From: Actinomadura coerulea
GTDB lineage: Bacteria; Actinomycetota; Actinomycetes; Streptosporangiales; Streptosporangiaceae
NCBI RefSeq assembly: GCF_014208105.1
Contig: NZ_JACHMQ010000001.1
Span: forward strand, 6,572,001-6,636,000
Length of the DNA: 64,000 nt
Direction: 5' to 3'
Below are positions 23,328 to 31,892 of the stretch, piece after piece. The notes under the pieces were generated by a model. The model made no database searches. It worked only from the letters and a program-made list of their open reading frames with translations, and was not told the DNA's origin. Both the position numbers and the translations under genes were made by a program. How positions within the stretch are numbered: position 1 is the stretch's first letter; each line of letters starts with the position of its first letter.

Positions 23328-23768
23328 ATGGCGTTAGAAGCCGTGGATGCGGGCGAGGTGGACATTTCTTGCCTTGCTGATCCGACCGTGCCGGGGATGG
23401 TGCGGACGGTGGTCGGGTTGCGGCTCTCGGAATGGGGGCTGGAGAGGGTGGCGGAGAGTGTTCTGCTGATCGTGGCGGAGCTCGTCACCAATGCGGTGCG
23501 GGTCGCGGCGGAGAGGGAGGTTCGGGTCAGGTGCGTGCGGGAGGTGCGGAGCGTTCTGGTGGCGGTGTGGGATCCGTCTGAGGAGAGGCCTGTGACTCGG
23601 CCGGTGATGGGGCCGGGGGATTTCGGGGCGGACGCTCGGGCGCTGGAAGACGGGTACGACGACGGGACGGGCGGGTGGGGGTTGCCGCTTGTGCAGGCGC
23701 TGGCGTCCGAGTGCGGGGTGACCGAGGTCGTCCCCGGCAAGTGGGTGTGGGCGAGGGTCTCGTGCTGA
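23328..23768 (+). CDS. ATP-binding protein, SpoIIAB/RsbW-like
   Basis: A 146-residue HATPase_c domain. The N-box is in ESVLLIVAELVTNAV (Glu and Asn ligands), and the G-box is GTGGWGLPLVQAL. These single-domain GHKL proteins resemble anti-sigma kinases such as RsbW. The ATG at 23328 is preceded by GGGAGG with 8-nt spacing, better than the in-frame ATG at 23304. It lies next to the WhiJ-like/DUF397 pair, the usual order in developmental clusters. Confidence 0.88.
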   Translation: MALEAVDAGEVDISCLADPTVPGMVRTVVGLRLSEWGLERVAESVLLIVAELVTNAVRVAAEREVRVRCVREVRSVLVAVWDPSEERPVTRPVMGPGDFGADARALEDGYDDGTGGWGLPLVQALASECGVTEVVPGKWVWARVSC

Positions 23769-24073
23769 GGCGGAGGAGGAAACGGCAGAGGGCCGTCCGG
23801 TATCTGGATCTGCTGGCGCTTGCGGTCGGGGCGCTCGGGTGGCGGTGCGTGAAGCTGTACGGGCGCGAGTTCCCCACGCCGCTGCTCTGGGTGTACGCGA
23901 GTGGGGTCGCGGAAGACGTGGGCGTGGTCGTGAGGGCGCGGGCCGTTGGCGGTGCGTGGGTCTACCAGGATGTCCAGCGCGGGCAGGTCCTCTTCCCTTG
24001 CGGGGACGCCAAGGCTGCGGCGGAGCGGGTCGATTCCGTTCTGAAGGGGCGGCTGTTTCCTGCTAATTGGTGA
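23762..24073 (+). CDS. Small protein coupled to the ATP-binding protein
   Basis: A 103-residue protein starting with GTG inside the end of the ATP-binding gene (7-bp overlap), with GAGGG just upstream. It begins with a run of Arg and Lys (LRRRRKRQRA), followed by a helix and a beta-rich part (FPTPLLWVYASGVAEDVGVV) ending in an alpha helix. I do not know the family. The coupling suggests it works with the ATP-binding protein. Its last 11 bp overlap the end of the convergent sulfotransferase gene. Confidence 0.7.
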   Translation: MLRRRRKRQRAVRYLDLLALAVGALGWRCVKLYGREFPTPLLWVYASGVAEDVGVVVRARAVGGAWVYQDVQRGQVLFPCGDAKAAAERVDSVLKGRLFPANW

Positions 24074-25175
24074 GGCGGTGGCGCAGGCGGCGGATGTTGC
24101 GCTGGATCAGGGTTTCCTGGAGGGCCACCGTTGCCAGGGCCAGGGCCGCTTCGGCGCCGGCCTGGGCTATCTCCTCATGGGTCGGCGGGGCCGTCGTCTC
24201 GGCGGACGGGTCGTAGCGCAGGTCTTCGAGATCGCCGACTATGCGCGCGGGGGTGTCCCGGAGGGCGGCCAGATCCTCCTCGTTCCACTGCGCCAGGCGG
24301 TCCCGCCATTCGGGTGGGGCGGCGACCTTGCTGCCTCGTTGGGAGCGGGCCTGGAAGCGGGCCGTGACGGCCTGGCGGATCCAGCCGGCGTGCCGACCGC
24401 TCCAAGATGCCTGGCGGATGGCCGCGTTCATGGACGACAGGACCAGCGTCTCCGGGGCCGTCAGGCCGGTGTGGGCTCGGTCGGTGGGCATGGTGGGCGG
24501 TTCGGCGAGGGCGAGAAGGTCGATCGCCTCGGCGAAGCGCTGCCACAGGAGGTGCGGGGGCTTGCCCGGAGTGGTGACGATGCTGACGCGGGTGGCTCCC
24601 GCGTCCGACCAGCGTCGGGCCAGGCCGCCCAGATCGAACGCCCGCCACAGGTGGGCCGATCGGTCCGTCTCGACGTGGTCCCGGCCCTTCCGCCGCTCAT
24701 TGGCGAGACCGGTCAGGTAGGTCTCCAAGCTCACCGTGCGGCCGTTGCGGATGTGCTGTTGCCAGAGGGAGGGCAGAGCCCGGCCCAGGCTGCGGGCCGT
24801 GACCACGACCTCGATGTCGTCGGCGCCCAGTGCGTCGAAAAGGCGGTGGATCGCGGGTGTTCGGATGACCGACAGGGCCTCGGCCGATAGGAGGACCGTG
24901 CCGGGCGTCCGCTTCACCTCGTCCAGCAGGACCTGCCAGGAGGTCGCCTCCTCGGAGGCACGGTCGTGCGACACCCAGGGGAACTCCGCGCCCAGCAGGC
25001 CGTAGCTCGCCCATTCGTGGTTCGCGACCGTCCGCTTCCCCCGGGCCCAGTCGGGGCTGACGGGGTAGCGGACGCCCGCCTTGACGAGTGCGTCGGCGTT
25101 CGCTTGCAGCACCTGTTGCAGGAACGTCGTGCCCGACTTCTGCACGCCGATGTGAAGGATGATCCTCGCCGCCAC
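24063..25175 (-). CDS. Sulfotransferase-family protein
   Basis: A 370-residue protein that opens with a 5'-phosphosulfate-binding loop (VQKSGTTFLQ, residues 11-20), the PAPS site of sulfotransferases. The 3'-phosphate region is likely VVVTARSLGRALPSLWQQHI near residues 123-142. No signal peptide is seen. Actinobacterial members of this group sulfate small molecules or glycans, or are of unknown acceptor. It lies about 1.6 kb before the polysaccharide cluster, so glycan sulfation is conceivable but not shown. Confidence 0.8.
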   Translation of the reverse strand: MAARIILHIGVQKSGTTFLQQVLQANADALVKAGVRYPVSPDWARGKRTVANHEWASYGLLGAEFPWVSHDRASEEATSWQVLLDEVKRTPGTVLLSAEALSVIRTPAIHRLFDALGADDIEVVVTARSLGRALPSLWQQHIRNGRTVSLETYLTGLANERRKGRDHVETDRSAHLWRAFDLGGLARRWSDAGATRVSIVTTPGKPPHLLWQRFAEAIDLLALAEPPTMPTDRAHTGLTAPETLVLSSMNAAIRQASWSGRHAGWIRQAVTARFQARSQRGSKVAAPPEWRDRLAQWNEEDLAALRDTPARIVGDLEDLRYDPSAETTAPPTHEEIAQAGAEAALALATVALQETLIQRNIRRLRHRLTN

Positions 25176-25228
25176 CCGGGCACTCCCTTCGCGACCTGTC
25201 GGTCACGAAGGGTAGCGGCCTGGACGGC

Positions 25229-26461
25229 TCAGGCGTGGGACGTGGTGACGGGCTTGCCGAGGGCGCTGCCGCTGGTCCACTTGGAGAAGGAGAGCTGCCA
25301 GTAGCCCCAGCCGTTGGTCCACTGGAGGCTGCGCTTGGTGCCGGTGATGTTGACGATGTCGCCGCGGTAGGACCAGTGGAAGAACCACTGCGCGTCGCCC
25401 GAAGGCGAGCGGACGCAGCCGTGGCTGCAGTTGCGCCGGCCGAGGCAGGTCGGGTCGTCCATGTTCTGGTGGATGTACTCGCCGCTGTTGGAGATGCGGG
25501 TCGCCCACGGGACCTTCTCGTCGTACCAGCCGGGGTCGCCCTTCTTCTTGCCGGGCGGGCGCATGCGCTCCAGGCGGACGTGGTCCATGGTGAGGTGGAC
25601 GCCGCTGGTGGTGAGGAGGTGGTCGACGCCGTCGCCCTGGACGTCGCCGCCGCTGCCGAGGCTGACGCCCCAGGTGCGGACGGTGCGGCCGTTCTTCTTC
25701 ACGACGGCGCGGTGCGTCGTGGCGCTGATGTTGACGACGTGGGAGTCACCGATCTTGAAGGTGCGGACCGTGTCGCGGTCGCCGAAGACGTTGTCGCCGA
25801 TCTTCAGGCCCGCGAAGTGGACCTTGACGGTGACGGTCTGGTGCGGCTTCCACGGGTGCTTCGGGCGGAAGACGACCGAGGGCAGGCCGTTGAAGGACTC
25901 GCCCGCGCTCAGCCAGCGCCAGGCGCCCTCGGTGGGGGTGGTGGAGGAGATCTCGATGGCGCGCTCGATGGCGGGCTTGGCCTTCTCCGGGACGGCCTTG
26001 TTGAACTGGACGAAGACCGGCATGCCGGTGCCGACCGTCTCGTTCTGGCTGGGCACGACGTTGTTGACGCGGGTGGCGGCGGTCGTGCGGGTCGTGCGGA
26101 ACGCGCTCGTCGCGGTGGTCGACTTGCCCTTCTCGGACGTCGCCGTGGCCGACACCTGGTAGCTGCCGCCGGGCTGGAGCGTCCACGTCGAGCGCCACTT
26201 GGTCTTGTCGGCGGAGAGGCTGCCGGGGACGTCGGCGCCCTTCAGCTTCACCTTGACGTCGCCCAACTTGCCGCCGGCGGCGGTCACGGTGACGCCCTGG
26301 TCGGGGCGCGCCTTTCCGCTGCCGTCCGCCGGAGTGATCGTCACCTGGGGGGCGCCGTCGTCGCCCTTCGTGGTCGTCCCGCCGCCGCCGTCGCCGCTGC
26401 TTCCACCGCACGCGGTCGCCAGGCCCAGGACGAGCGCCATCACCAACGCCTTACCTCGCAC
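25229..26461 (-). CDS. L,D-transpeptidase lipoprotein
   Basis: A 410-residue cell-wall cross-linking enzyme. The N-terminus is a lipoprotein signal ending LATAC with Cys18. Two Ig-like domains follow (about residues 35-125 and 130-235) and then the YkuD catalytic domain (about 240-375). The active-site motif SHGCVRS has the nucleophile Cys349, and the upstream H in YIHQN also belongs to the site. The architecture equals mycobacterial LdtMt2-type enzymes, which make 3-3 peptidoglycan cross-links outside the membrane. Confidence 0.95.
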   Translation of the reverse strand: MRGKALVMALVLGLATACGGSSGDGGGGTTTKGDDGAPQVTITPADGSGKARPDQGVTVTAAGGKLGDVKVKLKGADVPGSLSADKTKWRSTWTLQPGGSYQVSATATSEKGKSTTATSAFRTTRTTAATRVNNVVPSQNETVGTGMPVFVQFNKAVPEKAKPAIERAIEISSTTPTEGAWRWLSAGESFNGLPSVVFRPKHPWKPHQTVTVKVHFAGLKIGDNVFGDRDTVRTFKIGDSHVVNISATTHRAVVKKNGRTVRTWGVSLGSGGDVQGDGVDHLLTTSGVHLTMDHVRLERMRPPGKKKGDPGWYDEKVPWATRISNSGEYIHQNMDDPTCLGRRNCSHGCVRSPSGDAQWFFHWSYRGDIVNITGTKRSLQWTNGWGYWQLSFSKWTSGSALGKPVTTSHA

Positions 26462-26814
26462 CGTTCTCCCTCAACAGCCCGCCGGTTCCCGCGCGATGCG
26501 GGACCGGCAACAAGATCGGTTACGGAACGGCCTTTATTCCGTCCCGCCGGGGGCGGGACGGCCGGTCTCGGCGTCCGACTCACCTATAGACGTCCATGGT
26601 CTCGCAGAGGTTCGCATGCGGTGGCCACTTCGCATGATCTTTCTGGGGCCACGGCCCGGCGCGCGGCCCGCGGGGACCGTCCCGTCGATCTTCTATTCAA
26701 GACTGCGGCGGCCCCGGTTAAAGGCGGCGATTCGCGCTCTGACCAGGTGCGATGCTGATCACTGGCCGCCAGCGACGGCCCCCGCAAGGTGCTTGTCTGT
26801 GAAGGGGACGCGCG
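26462..26814. other. Divergent promoter region of ldt-like gene and polysaccharide cluster
   Basis: This 353-bp gap separates the L,D-transpeptidase from the sugar transferase. It holds one hairpin (26481-26508, interrupted by a bulge) in the transpeptidase leader. The part from about 26660 to 26740 is less GC-rich and probably carries the promoter of the cluster, but no -10/-35 pair is convincing. No known riboswitch pattern was recognised. Confidence 0.5.
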
Positions 26815-28221
26815 ATGAGAGCCCAGGGGCTGAGTTTCTCCGTCGACTCCGGCGCGGCCCCTCCGGAACTCCTTTCGGCGGGCGGCCGGCCGGCCGCTCC
26901 GCGAGGGGCGCGGATGCTGGCCGGGCTGTGCCCGGTGGGCCTCGCCGTGCTGGACGGCTGGACGATGGCCACCGCCGCGGCACTCACCGGAGGGGGCGTG
27001 CTGCCGGACATCGCCGGGTTGGCGGTCGTCGCGCTCAACGGCGCCGGCGGGCTGTACCGGGCGCGCCGCGCGCCGTCCCTGCTCACCGACGCGCCGCCGC
27101 TCCTTCTCCGCACGCTGCTCGTCTGCGGGATCGTGGCGCTGCTGCGGGCGGACGCGTCGGCCTGGCTGTGGACGGCGGCCCTGTGCGGGACGGTGCAGCT
27201 CGGCTCGCGCGCGTGCGTGAACGCGATGGCCCGGACGTACCGGACCCGCCGCTCCCGGGGCCGGTCCGCGCTGGTCGTCGGGACGGGCGGGACCTCCGCC
27301 CATGTGCTCGACGTGCTGCGCGCGCGCGGCGACCTCGGGCTCGTGGTGGCGGGGCAGGTGTCCGCGGGGGACCCGGAGGGGACCCCGGGCGCGGCGCCCG
27401 TCCTCGGGGAGACCGCCGACCTGCCGTCGCTCGTCGAGGCGCACGGGATCGAGACGCTGGTCGTGGTCGCCGAGGACGTGCGGCCCGACCGGCTGGACGC
27501 GGTGCTGCGGACGTCGTTCGCGCTGCCCTGCGAGACGCTGCTCGTCCAGTCGCCCTCGGACGTCGTGCCGGTGGTGCCGGGACGGCGCGAGTACCTCGCC
27601 GGGCTGCCGTGCGCGCGGGTCGAGTGGGGGCTGCGCGCCCCGGCGGCCCGCCGCGCCAAGCGGGTGCTCGACGTCGTCGTCGCGTCCCTGGTCCTGGTGT
27701 TCGCGCTGCCGCTGCTCGCGGCGTGCGCGGTCGCCGTCCGGGCCGAGGGCGGCCCCGGCGTGCTGTTCCGGCAGCGGCGGATCGGGCTCGGCGGCGGCGA
27801 GTTCGTCCTGCTGAAGTTCCGGACGCTGAAGCCCGCGGACGAGCGGGAGGCCGACACCCGCTGGACCGTCAAGGACGACGAGCGGATGGGGCGGGTCGGC
27901 CGCTTCCTGCGCGCCACGTCGCTGGACGAGCTCCCGCAGCTGTGGAACGTCATCCGCGGCGACATGAGCCTCGTCGGCCCGCGCCCGGAGCGGCCGCACT
28001 TCGTGGAGCAGTTCTCCCGGACCTGCCCCGGCTACGCGGCGCGGCACCGCGTCCCGGCCGGGATGACGGGGTGGGCGCAGATCCACGGATTCCGGGGCGA
28101 CACCTCCATCGAGCTGCGGGCGAGGCTCGACAACCACTACATCGACCACTGGTCGTTCACCGTTGACCTGAAGATCCTGCTGCTGACGGCGCGGGCGATG
28201 CTGTTCCGGGACCCCGCGTGA
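26815..28221 (+). CDS. Polyprenyl glycosylphosphotransferase (initiating sugar transferase)
   Basis: A 468-residue WcaJ/WbaP-type enzyme that loads the first sugar-phosphate onto undecaprenyl phosphate. About four N-terminal membrane segments (residues 37-130) are followed by a Rossmann-like domain (about 145-260) and, after a further membrane segment near 285-305, the catalytic domain with FRQRRIGLGG, LKFRTLKP, LDELPQLWNVIRGDMSLVGP and RPERPHF. The stop overlaps the next start (GTGA). It starts the exopolysaccharide cluster. Confidence 0.94.
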   Translation: MRAQGLSFSVDSGAAPPELLSAGGRPAAPRGARMLAGLCPVGLAVLDGWTMATAAALTGGGVLPDIAGLAVVALNGAGGLYRARRAPSLLTDAPPLLLRTLLVCGIVALLRADASAWLWTAALCGTVQLGSRACVNAMARTYRTRRSRGRSALVVGTGGTSAHVLDVLRARGDLGLVVAGQVSAGDPEGTPGAAPVLGETADLPSLVEAHGIETLVVVAEDVRPDRLDAVLRTSFALPCETLLVQSPSDVVPVVPGRREYLAGLPCARVEWGLRAPAARRAKRVLDVVVASLVLVFALPLLAACAVAVRAEGGPGVLFRQRRIGLGGGEFVLLKFRTLKPADEREADTRWTVKDDERMGRVGRFLRATSLDELPQLWNVIRGDMSLVGPRPERPHFVEQFSRTCPGYAARHRVPAGMTGWAQIHGFRGDTSIELRARLDNHYIDHWSFTVDLKILLLTARAMLFRDPA

Positions 28222-29549
28222 CGGCGCACACCTTCGCCGCTCCCCTCCTGGCGAGGCCGCTGCCGAGGCGCCCGAGCCTGCTGGTCGCGGCGACCGTGGC
28301 GTGCGCCGGGATCCCGCCCGGCGCGCACGCGGTCGGGTCCGGCCTTCAGGTCACGGCCGCGGACGTCGCCAGCGCCGTGCTCGTGCTGTTCGCGGCCGGG
28401 ATGCTGGCCGCGGGCCGGGCGCGGCTGCCGCGCCGGGCCCTGCCGGCGTTCGGGCCGCTGGTCGCGGCGCTCGGGATCAGCACCGTGCACTCGGCCGACA
28501 TCGGCACGAGCCTCGCCGGGTTCGTCCGCGACCTCCAGGTCTTCGTGCTGGTGCCGCTCGCCGTGGTCGTGCTCGTCCGGGACCGGCGCGACCTCGCCAC
28601 CGTCTGCTGGGCGGTGCTCGGCCTCGGCCTCGCGGAGGCGGTGTACGGGATCTGGCAGGCGGTCACCGGGAACGGCGCGTCGATGGGCGGCCAGAACATC
28701 CGCGCGGTCGGGACGTTCGGCGCGCTCGACGTGATGGCCATGTCGGTCGTCGTCGGGTTCGCGTTCCTCGTGCTGACCGCGTTCGCGCTGACGGCGCCCG
28801 GGCACGGCGCGGCGGCCGTCCCGTCCGCGCTCGCCGGGATCGCCGTCATGGGCGCCGCTCTGGCGCTCGCGCTCAGCCGCGGGACGTGGATCGCGCTCGG
28901 CGCCGCCGCCGTCCTCACCCTGGTGCTGTTCGACCGGTGGACGGCCGTCAAGGTGCTGACCTGCTGCGGCGCGCTGATGCTGGTGCTGCTCGGCGTCGCG
29001 GGCGGCGGGTCGCAGGCCGTCGTCGAGCGCGCGAAGTCGACGGTGGGTTCGGTCAGCGACCCGGACCAGTCCGTGGACGACCGCTACAACCTGTGGGCGG
29101 CCGCCGTCCGGATCTGGGAGGACCACCCGGTCACCGGCGTCGGGGTGAAGAACTTCCCGGCCTACCGGGACACGTACGCCACGATCGAGCTGTCGTCCGG
29201 CAGCGAGACCGCCGACCCCGTCAACGGCTACGTGCGGCAGCCGCTCCTGTCGCCGCACAACGAGTACCTGCTGTTCCTGTCCGAGCAGGGGGTGGTGGGC
29301 CTCGCCGGGTTCGCCGCGCTGCTCGCCGCGATCGCCGCCGGGCTGGGGAGGCGCCGCGACACCCGCGACCCGTTCTGGCTGGCGAGCGTCGCGCTCCTGG
29401 CCTTCCTTCTGATCAACTTCCTGTACGCGGACCTGGGCGGGCCGACGTGCGCGCTCGTCGGCGTCGTCCTCGGCCTCACGGCGGCGCGCGCGTTCGGCGC
29501 GGCCGGCGCTTCCCCGGTCATGGCGTCCCCCGCGGGGCGGGCGCGGTGA
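28218..29549 (+). CDS. O-antigen ligase/polymerase-like membrane protein
   Basis: A 443-residue protein with about 12 membrane segments and one large external loop at residues about 275-345 (HPVTGVGVKNFPAYRDTYAT; PLLSPHNEYLLFLSEQGVVG), the signature of the Wzy_C/O-antigen ligase family. In this cluster it most likely polymerises lipid-linked repeat units or joins the glycan to an acceptor. The GTG start overlaps the previous stop, and its own stop overlaps the next start. Confidence 0.9.
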   Translation: MTAHTFAAPLLARPLPRRPSLLVAATVACAGIPPGAHAVGSGLQVTAADVASAVLVLFAAGMLAAGRARLPRRALPAFGPLVAALGISTVHSADIGTSLAGFVRDLQVFVLVPLAVVVLVRDRRDLATVCWAVLGLGLAEAVYGIWQAVTGNGASMGGQNIRAVGTFGALDVMAMSVVVGFAFLVLTAFALTAPGHGAAAVPSALAGIAVMGAALALALSRGTWIALGAAAVLTLVLFDRWTAVKVLTCCGALMLVLLGVAGGGSQAVVERAKSTVGSVSDPDQSVDDRYNLWAAAVRIWEDHPVTGVGVKNFPAYRDTYATIELSSGSETADPVNGYVRQPLLSPHNEYLLFLSEQGVVGLAGFAALLAAIAAGLGRRRDTRDPFWLASVALLAFLLINFLYADLGGPTCALVGVVLGLTAARAFGAAGASPVMASPAGRAR

Positions 29550-31243
29550 CCGAGCGCAGCGGGCGTCTTCCCGGCAGTTCCGTGGGACGGGCCGCGATGG
29601 TGTCGGGGGTGCTCATCGCGGCGGGCACGGGGCTCGGGTTCCTGCGCGACCTCGTGATGGCGGACCTGTTCGGCGCCAGCGGCAGCACCGACGCGTTCCT
29701 CGTCGCCTGGACGATCCCCGAGACCGTCTCGCCGCTGCTGATCGAGGACGCCATGGCGCTGCTCATGGTCCCCGTCGTCACGCGGCTCCTCGCACGCGGG
29801 GACGGCCTGCGTTCCCTCGTCGGCGCGGCCCTGCCCCGCATGGTGCTATGCCTGTCGGTCGTCACCGGCGCGCTCGCGGTCGCGGCGCCCGCCGTGGTGG
29901 ACGTCCTCGCGCCCGGCCTCGCCGAGCAGGGCCCGGCCGTCCAGTGCGTCCGGCTGACCGCGGTGACCGTCGTGACGTTCGGCGTCGCGGGCTTCATGAG
30001 CGCGACGCTCCGCGCCCACCACAGGTTCGGGCCGCCCGCCGCCATCTACCTCGCCTACAACGTCGGCATCCTCGCGCTCATCGCGGGCCTGTCCGGCGCC
30101 GTCGGCATCACCAGCGCGGCGGTCGGGGTGGCCTGCGGCAGCTTCCTGATGGTCGCGGTGCAGCTCCCGGCGTTCCTCCGGTGCCTGCGGGAGGCGCCCG
30201 GGGAACAGGGCGCGGAGCCGTCCGGGAACGTGGACGTGCGGCTCGGTCTGGCGGCCATCGCCCCCATCGTCGTCTACACGGTGACGCGGCAGTCGCAGGT
30301 GTTCGTGGAGCGGTTCCTCGGGGCCGGGCTGGCCGCCGGGTCGATCTCGCACCTGAACTACGCGCAGAAGGTCGCGCAGGTCCCGATGGTGCTGTCGCTG
30401 CTGATCGTGACGGTGACGTTCCCGCGGCTCGCCCGCGCGTCGGCGGACGGGGACACCGCGCAGGTCGCCCGCCGCATCCGGCAGGACCTCGCCGTCGCGA
30501 GCGCGATGGTGCTGGCCGCGACCGCGTTCCTGGTGGCGTGCGCGCCGGGCATCATCCGGGTGCTGTTCGAGCACGGCGAGTTCACGTCCGCCGACACCGC
30601 GAGCACCGCGGCCATCCTGCGCGTGTACGCGCTCGGCCTGTGGGGGCAGATGGCGGTCGGTCTCGCCGCCCGCGCGTTCTTCGCGCGCAGGAGGCCGACC
30701 TGGCGCCCGGCGGCCGTGCTCGCCGCGGGCCTGGCCGTCACGGCGGCGATCGGCGGCGCGTTCGCCGCGTCCGCCGGGACGCTCGCGCTGGCCGCCGCGA
30801 ACGCCGCCGGGATCACCCTCGCCGCCGTCCTGATGCTGGCCGGGCTGCGGCGCGGCGTCGCGCCCGTCCCGCTGCGCCGGATCGCCGCGGACGTGTCGCG
30901 GCTCGTGCTCGCCGCCGCGGGGGCCTGCGCGGCGGGGGCGCTCGCCGCCGGGGCCGTGGACGCGCCGGTGATCGTCCGGCTGGCGGCGGGCGGGCTCGCG
31001 GTCGCCGCCGCCTTCGCCGTGCTCGCCGCCCTGGCGGGACCCGGCCTCGTCGCTCCATGGATCGCTTCACGGCCGCTCGGTGGGCGCCACCGGCGCGGCC
31101 GCACCGAATCGGGGGACACCAGTGAGCAAGCCGACAGAACCGAGTCATCTGACCGAACCGGCCCTCCTGCCGGGGCGGACGGCCGAGGGCGTCCGGCACG
31201 CGCCGCCGGTGCTGATGTACCACTCGGTCGACCACTTCGATGA
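29546..31243 (+). CDS. MurJ/MviN-type lipid-linked sugar flippase
   Basis: A 565-residue protein with about 14 membrane segments. Typical elements are GFLRDLVMADLFGASGSTDA at the start, FMSATLRAHHRFGPPA, and RVLFEHGEFTSADT in the second half. In this cluster it takes the place of Wzx, moving the lipid-linked repeat unit across the membrane. The last 60 residues are hydrophilic (RHRRGRTESGDTSEQADR onwards) and their codons overlap the following deacetylase gene by 122 bp in another frame, which is unusually long. Confidence 0.88.
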   Translation: MTERSGRLPGSSVGRAAMVSGVLIAAGTGLGFLRDLVMADLFGASGSTDAFLVAWTIPETVSPLLIEDAMALLMVPVVTRLLARGDGLRSLVGAALPRMVLCLSVVTGALAVAAPAVVDVLAPGLAEQGPAVQCVRLTAVTVVTFGVAGFMSATLRAHHRFGPPAAIYLAYNVGILALIAGLSGAVGITSAAVGVACGSFLMVAVQLPAFLRCLREAPGEQGAEPSGNVDVRLGLAAIAPIVVYTVTRQSQVFVERFLGAGLAAGSISHLNYAQKVAQVPMVLSLLIVTVTFPRLARASADGDTAQVARRIRQDLAVASAMVLAATAFLVACAPGIIRVLFEHGEFTSADTASTAAILRVYALGLWGQMAVGLAARAFFARRRPTWRPAAVLAAGLAVTAAIGGAFAASAGTLALAAANAAGITLAAVLMLAGLRRGVAPVPLRRIAADVSRLVLAAAGACAAGALAAGAVDAPVIVRLAAGGLAVAAAFAVLAALAGPGLVAPWIASRPLGGRHRRGRTESGDTSEQADRTESSDRTGPPAGADGRGRPARAAGADVPLGRPLR

Positions 31244-31892
31244 GGACCCGCACCTGGTGACGGTGTCGCCGGCGCGGTTCGGGCGGCAGATGGCGTGGAT
31301 GCGGGCGCGCGGCCTGCGCGGCGTCGGCATGCGCGAGCTGCTGGACGCGCACGCCGCCGGACGGTCCCGCGGCCTGGTCGGGCTCACCTTCGACGACGGG
31401 TACGCCGACTTCGCGACGCGGGCCGTCCCGGCGCTGGTGCGGTACGGGTTCGGCGCGACGGTGTTCGTCGTGTCCGGGCGGATCGGCACCTACAACGCGT
31501 GGGACGACGGCCCGCGCAAGCCGCTCATGACGGCCGAGCAGATCCGCGCCGTCGCGGACGTGGGGATGGAGGTCGCCTCGCACGGCCGCCATCACGTCTC
31601 GCTCCCCGAGACGGACGACACCGAGCTGCGCGAGGAGCTGGAGGAGAGCCGCGCCGTGCTGGAGGACCTCGTCGAAGGCCCCGTCACCGGCTTCGCCTAC
31701 CCGTACGGGCACGCCACCGCCCGCGAGGTCGAGGCCGTGCGCGCCGCCGGATACGACTACGCGTGCGACATCCGTCCCGGCGAGCCGGGACGGCACGCCC
31801 TGCCGCGCACCTACGTCGGCGACCGGGACGGCCCGCTGCGGCTGCGCGTCAAGCTCGTCCGCCACGAGCTGCGCAGGAGGAGCCGCGTGTGA
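31122..31892 (+). CDS. Polysaccharide deacetylase (NodB-type)
   Basis: A 256-residue carbohydrate esterase 4 family enzyme. Motif 1 is LTFDDGYADF (metal Asp in DD), motif 2 is ASHGRHHVSL (H-x3-H), and FAYPYGH is motif 3. The chosen GTG has GGGGGA 8 nt upstream. There is no signal peptide, so it may act inside the cell on lipid-linked units, or be exported otherwise. The product presumably carries free amino groups on the glycan. The stop overlaps the next gene (GTGA). Confidence 0.88.
   Translation: MSKPTEPSHLTEPALLPGRTAEGVRHAPPVLMYHSVDHFDEDPHLVTVSPARFGRQMAWMRARGLRGVGMRELLDAHAAGRSRGLVGLTFDDGYADFATRAVPALVRYGFGATVFVVSGRIGTYNAWDDGPRKPLMTAEQIRAVADVGMEVASHGRHHVSLPETDDTELREELEESRAVLEDLVEGPVTGFAYPYGHATAREVEAVRAAGYDYACDIRPGEPGRHALPRTYVGDRDGPLRLRVKLVRHELRRRSRV

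Noticed and set aside
26462-26814. Possible riboswitch (c-di-AMP type) before the L,D-transpeptidase gene
   Set aside because: Apart from one bulged hairpin I could not match conserved riboswitch core sequences.
28301-29545. Upstream extension of the flippase frame through the ligase gene
   Set aside because: The extension is an Arg-rich shadow of the O-antigen ligase; the flippase begins at the GTG at 29546 that overlaps the ligase stop.
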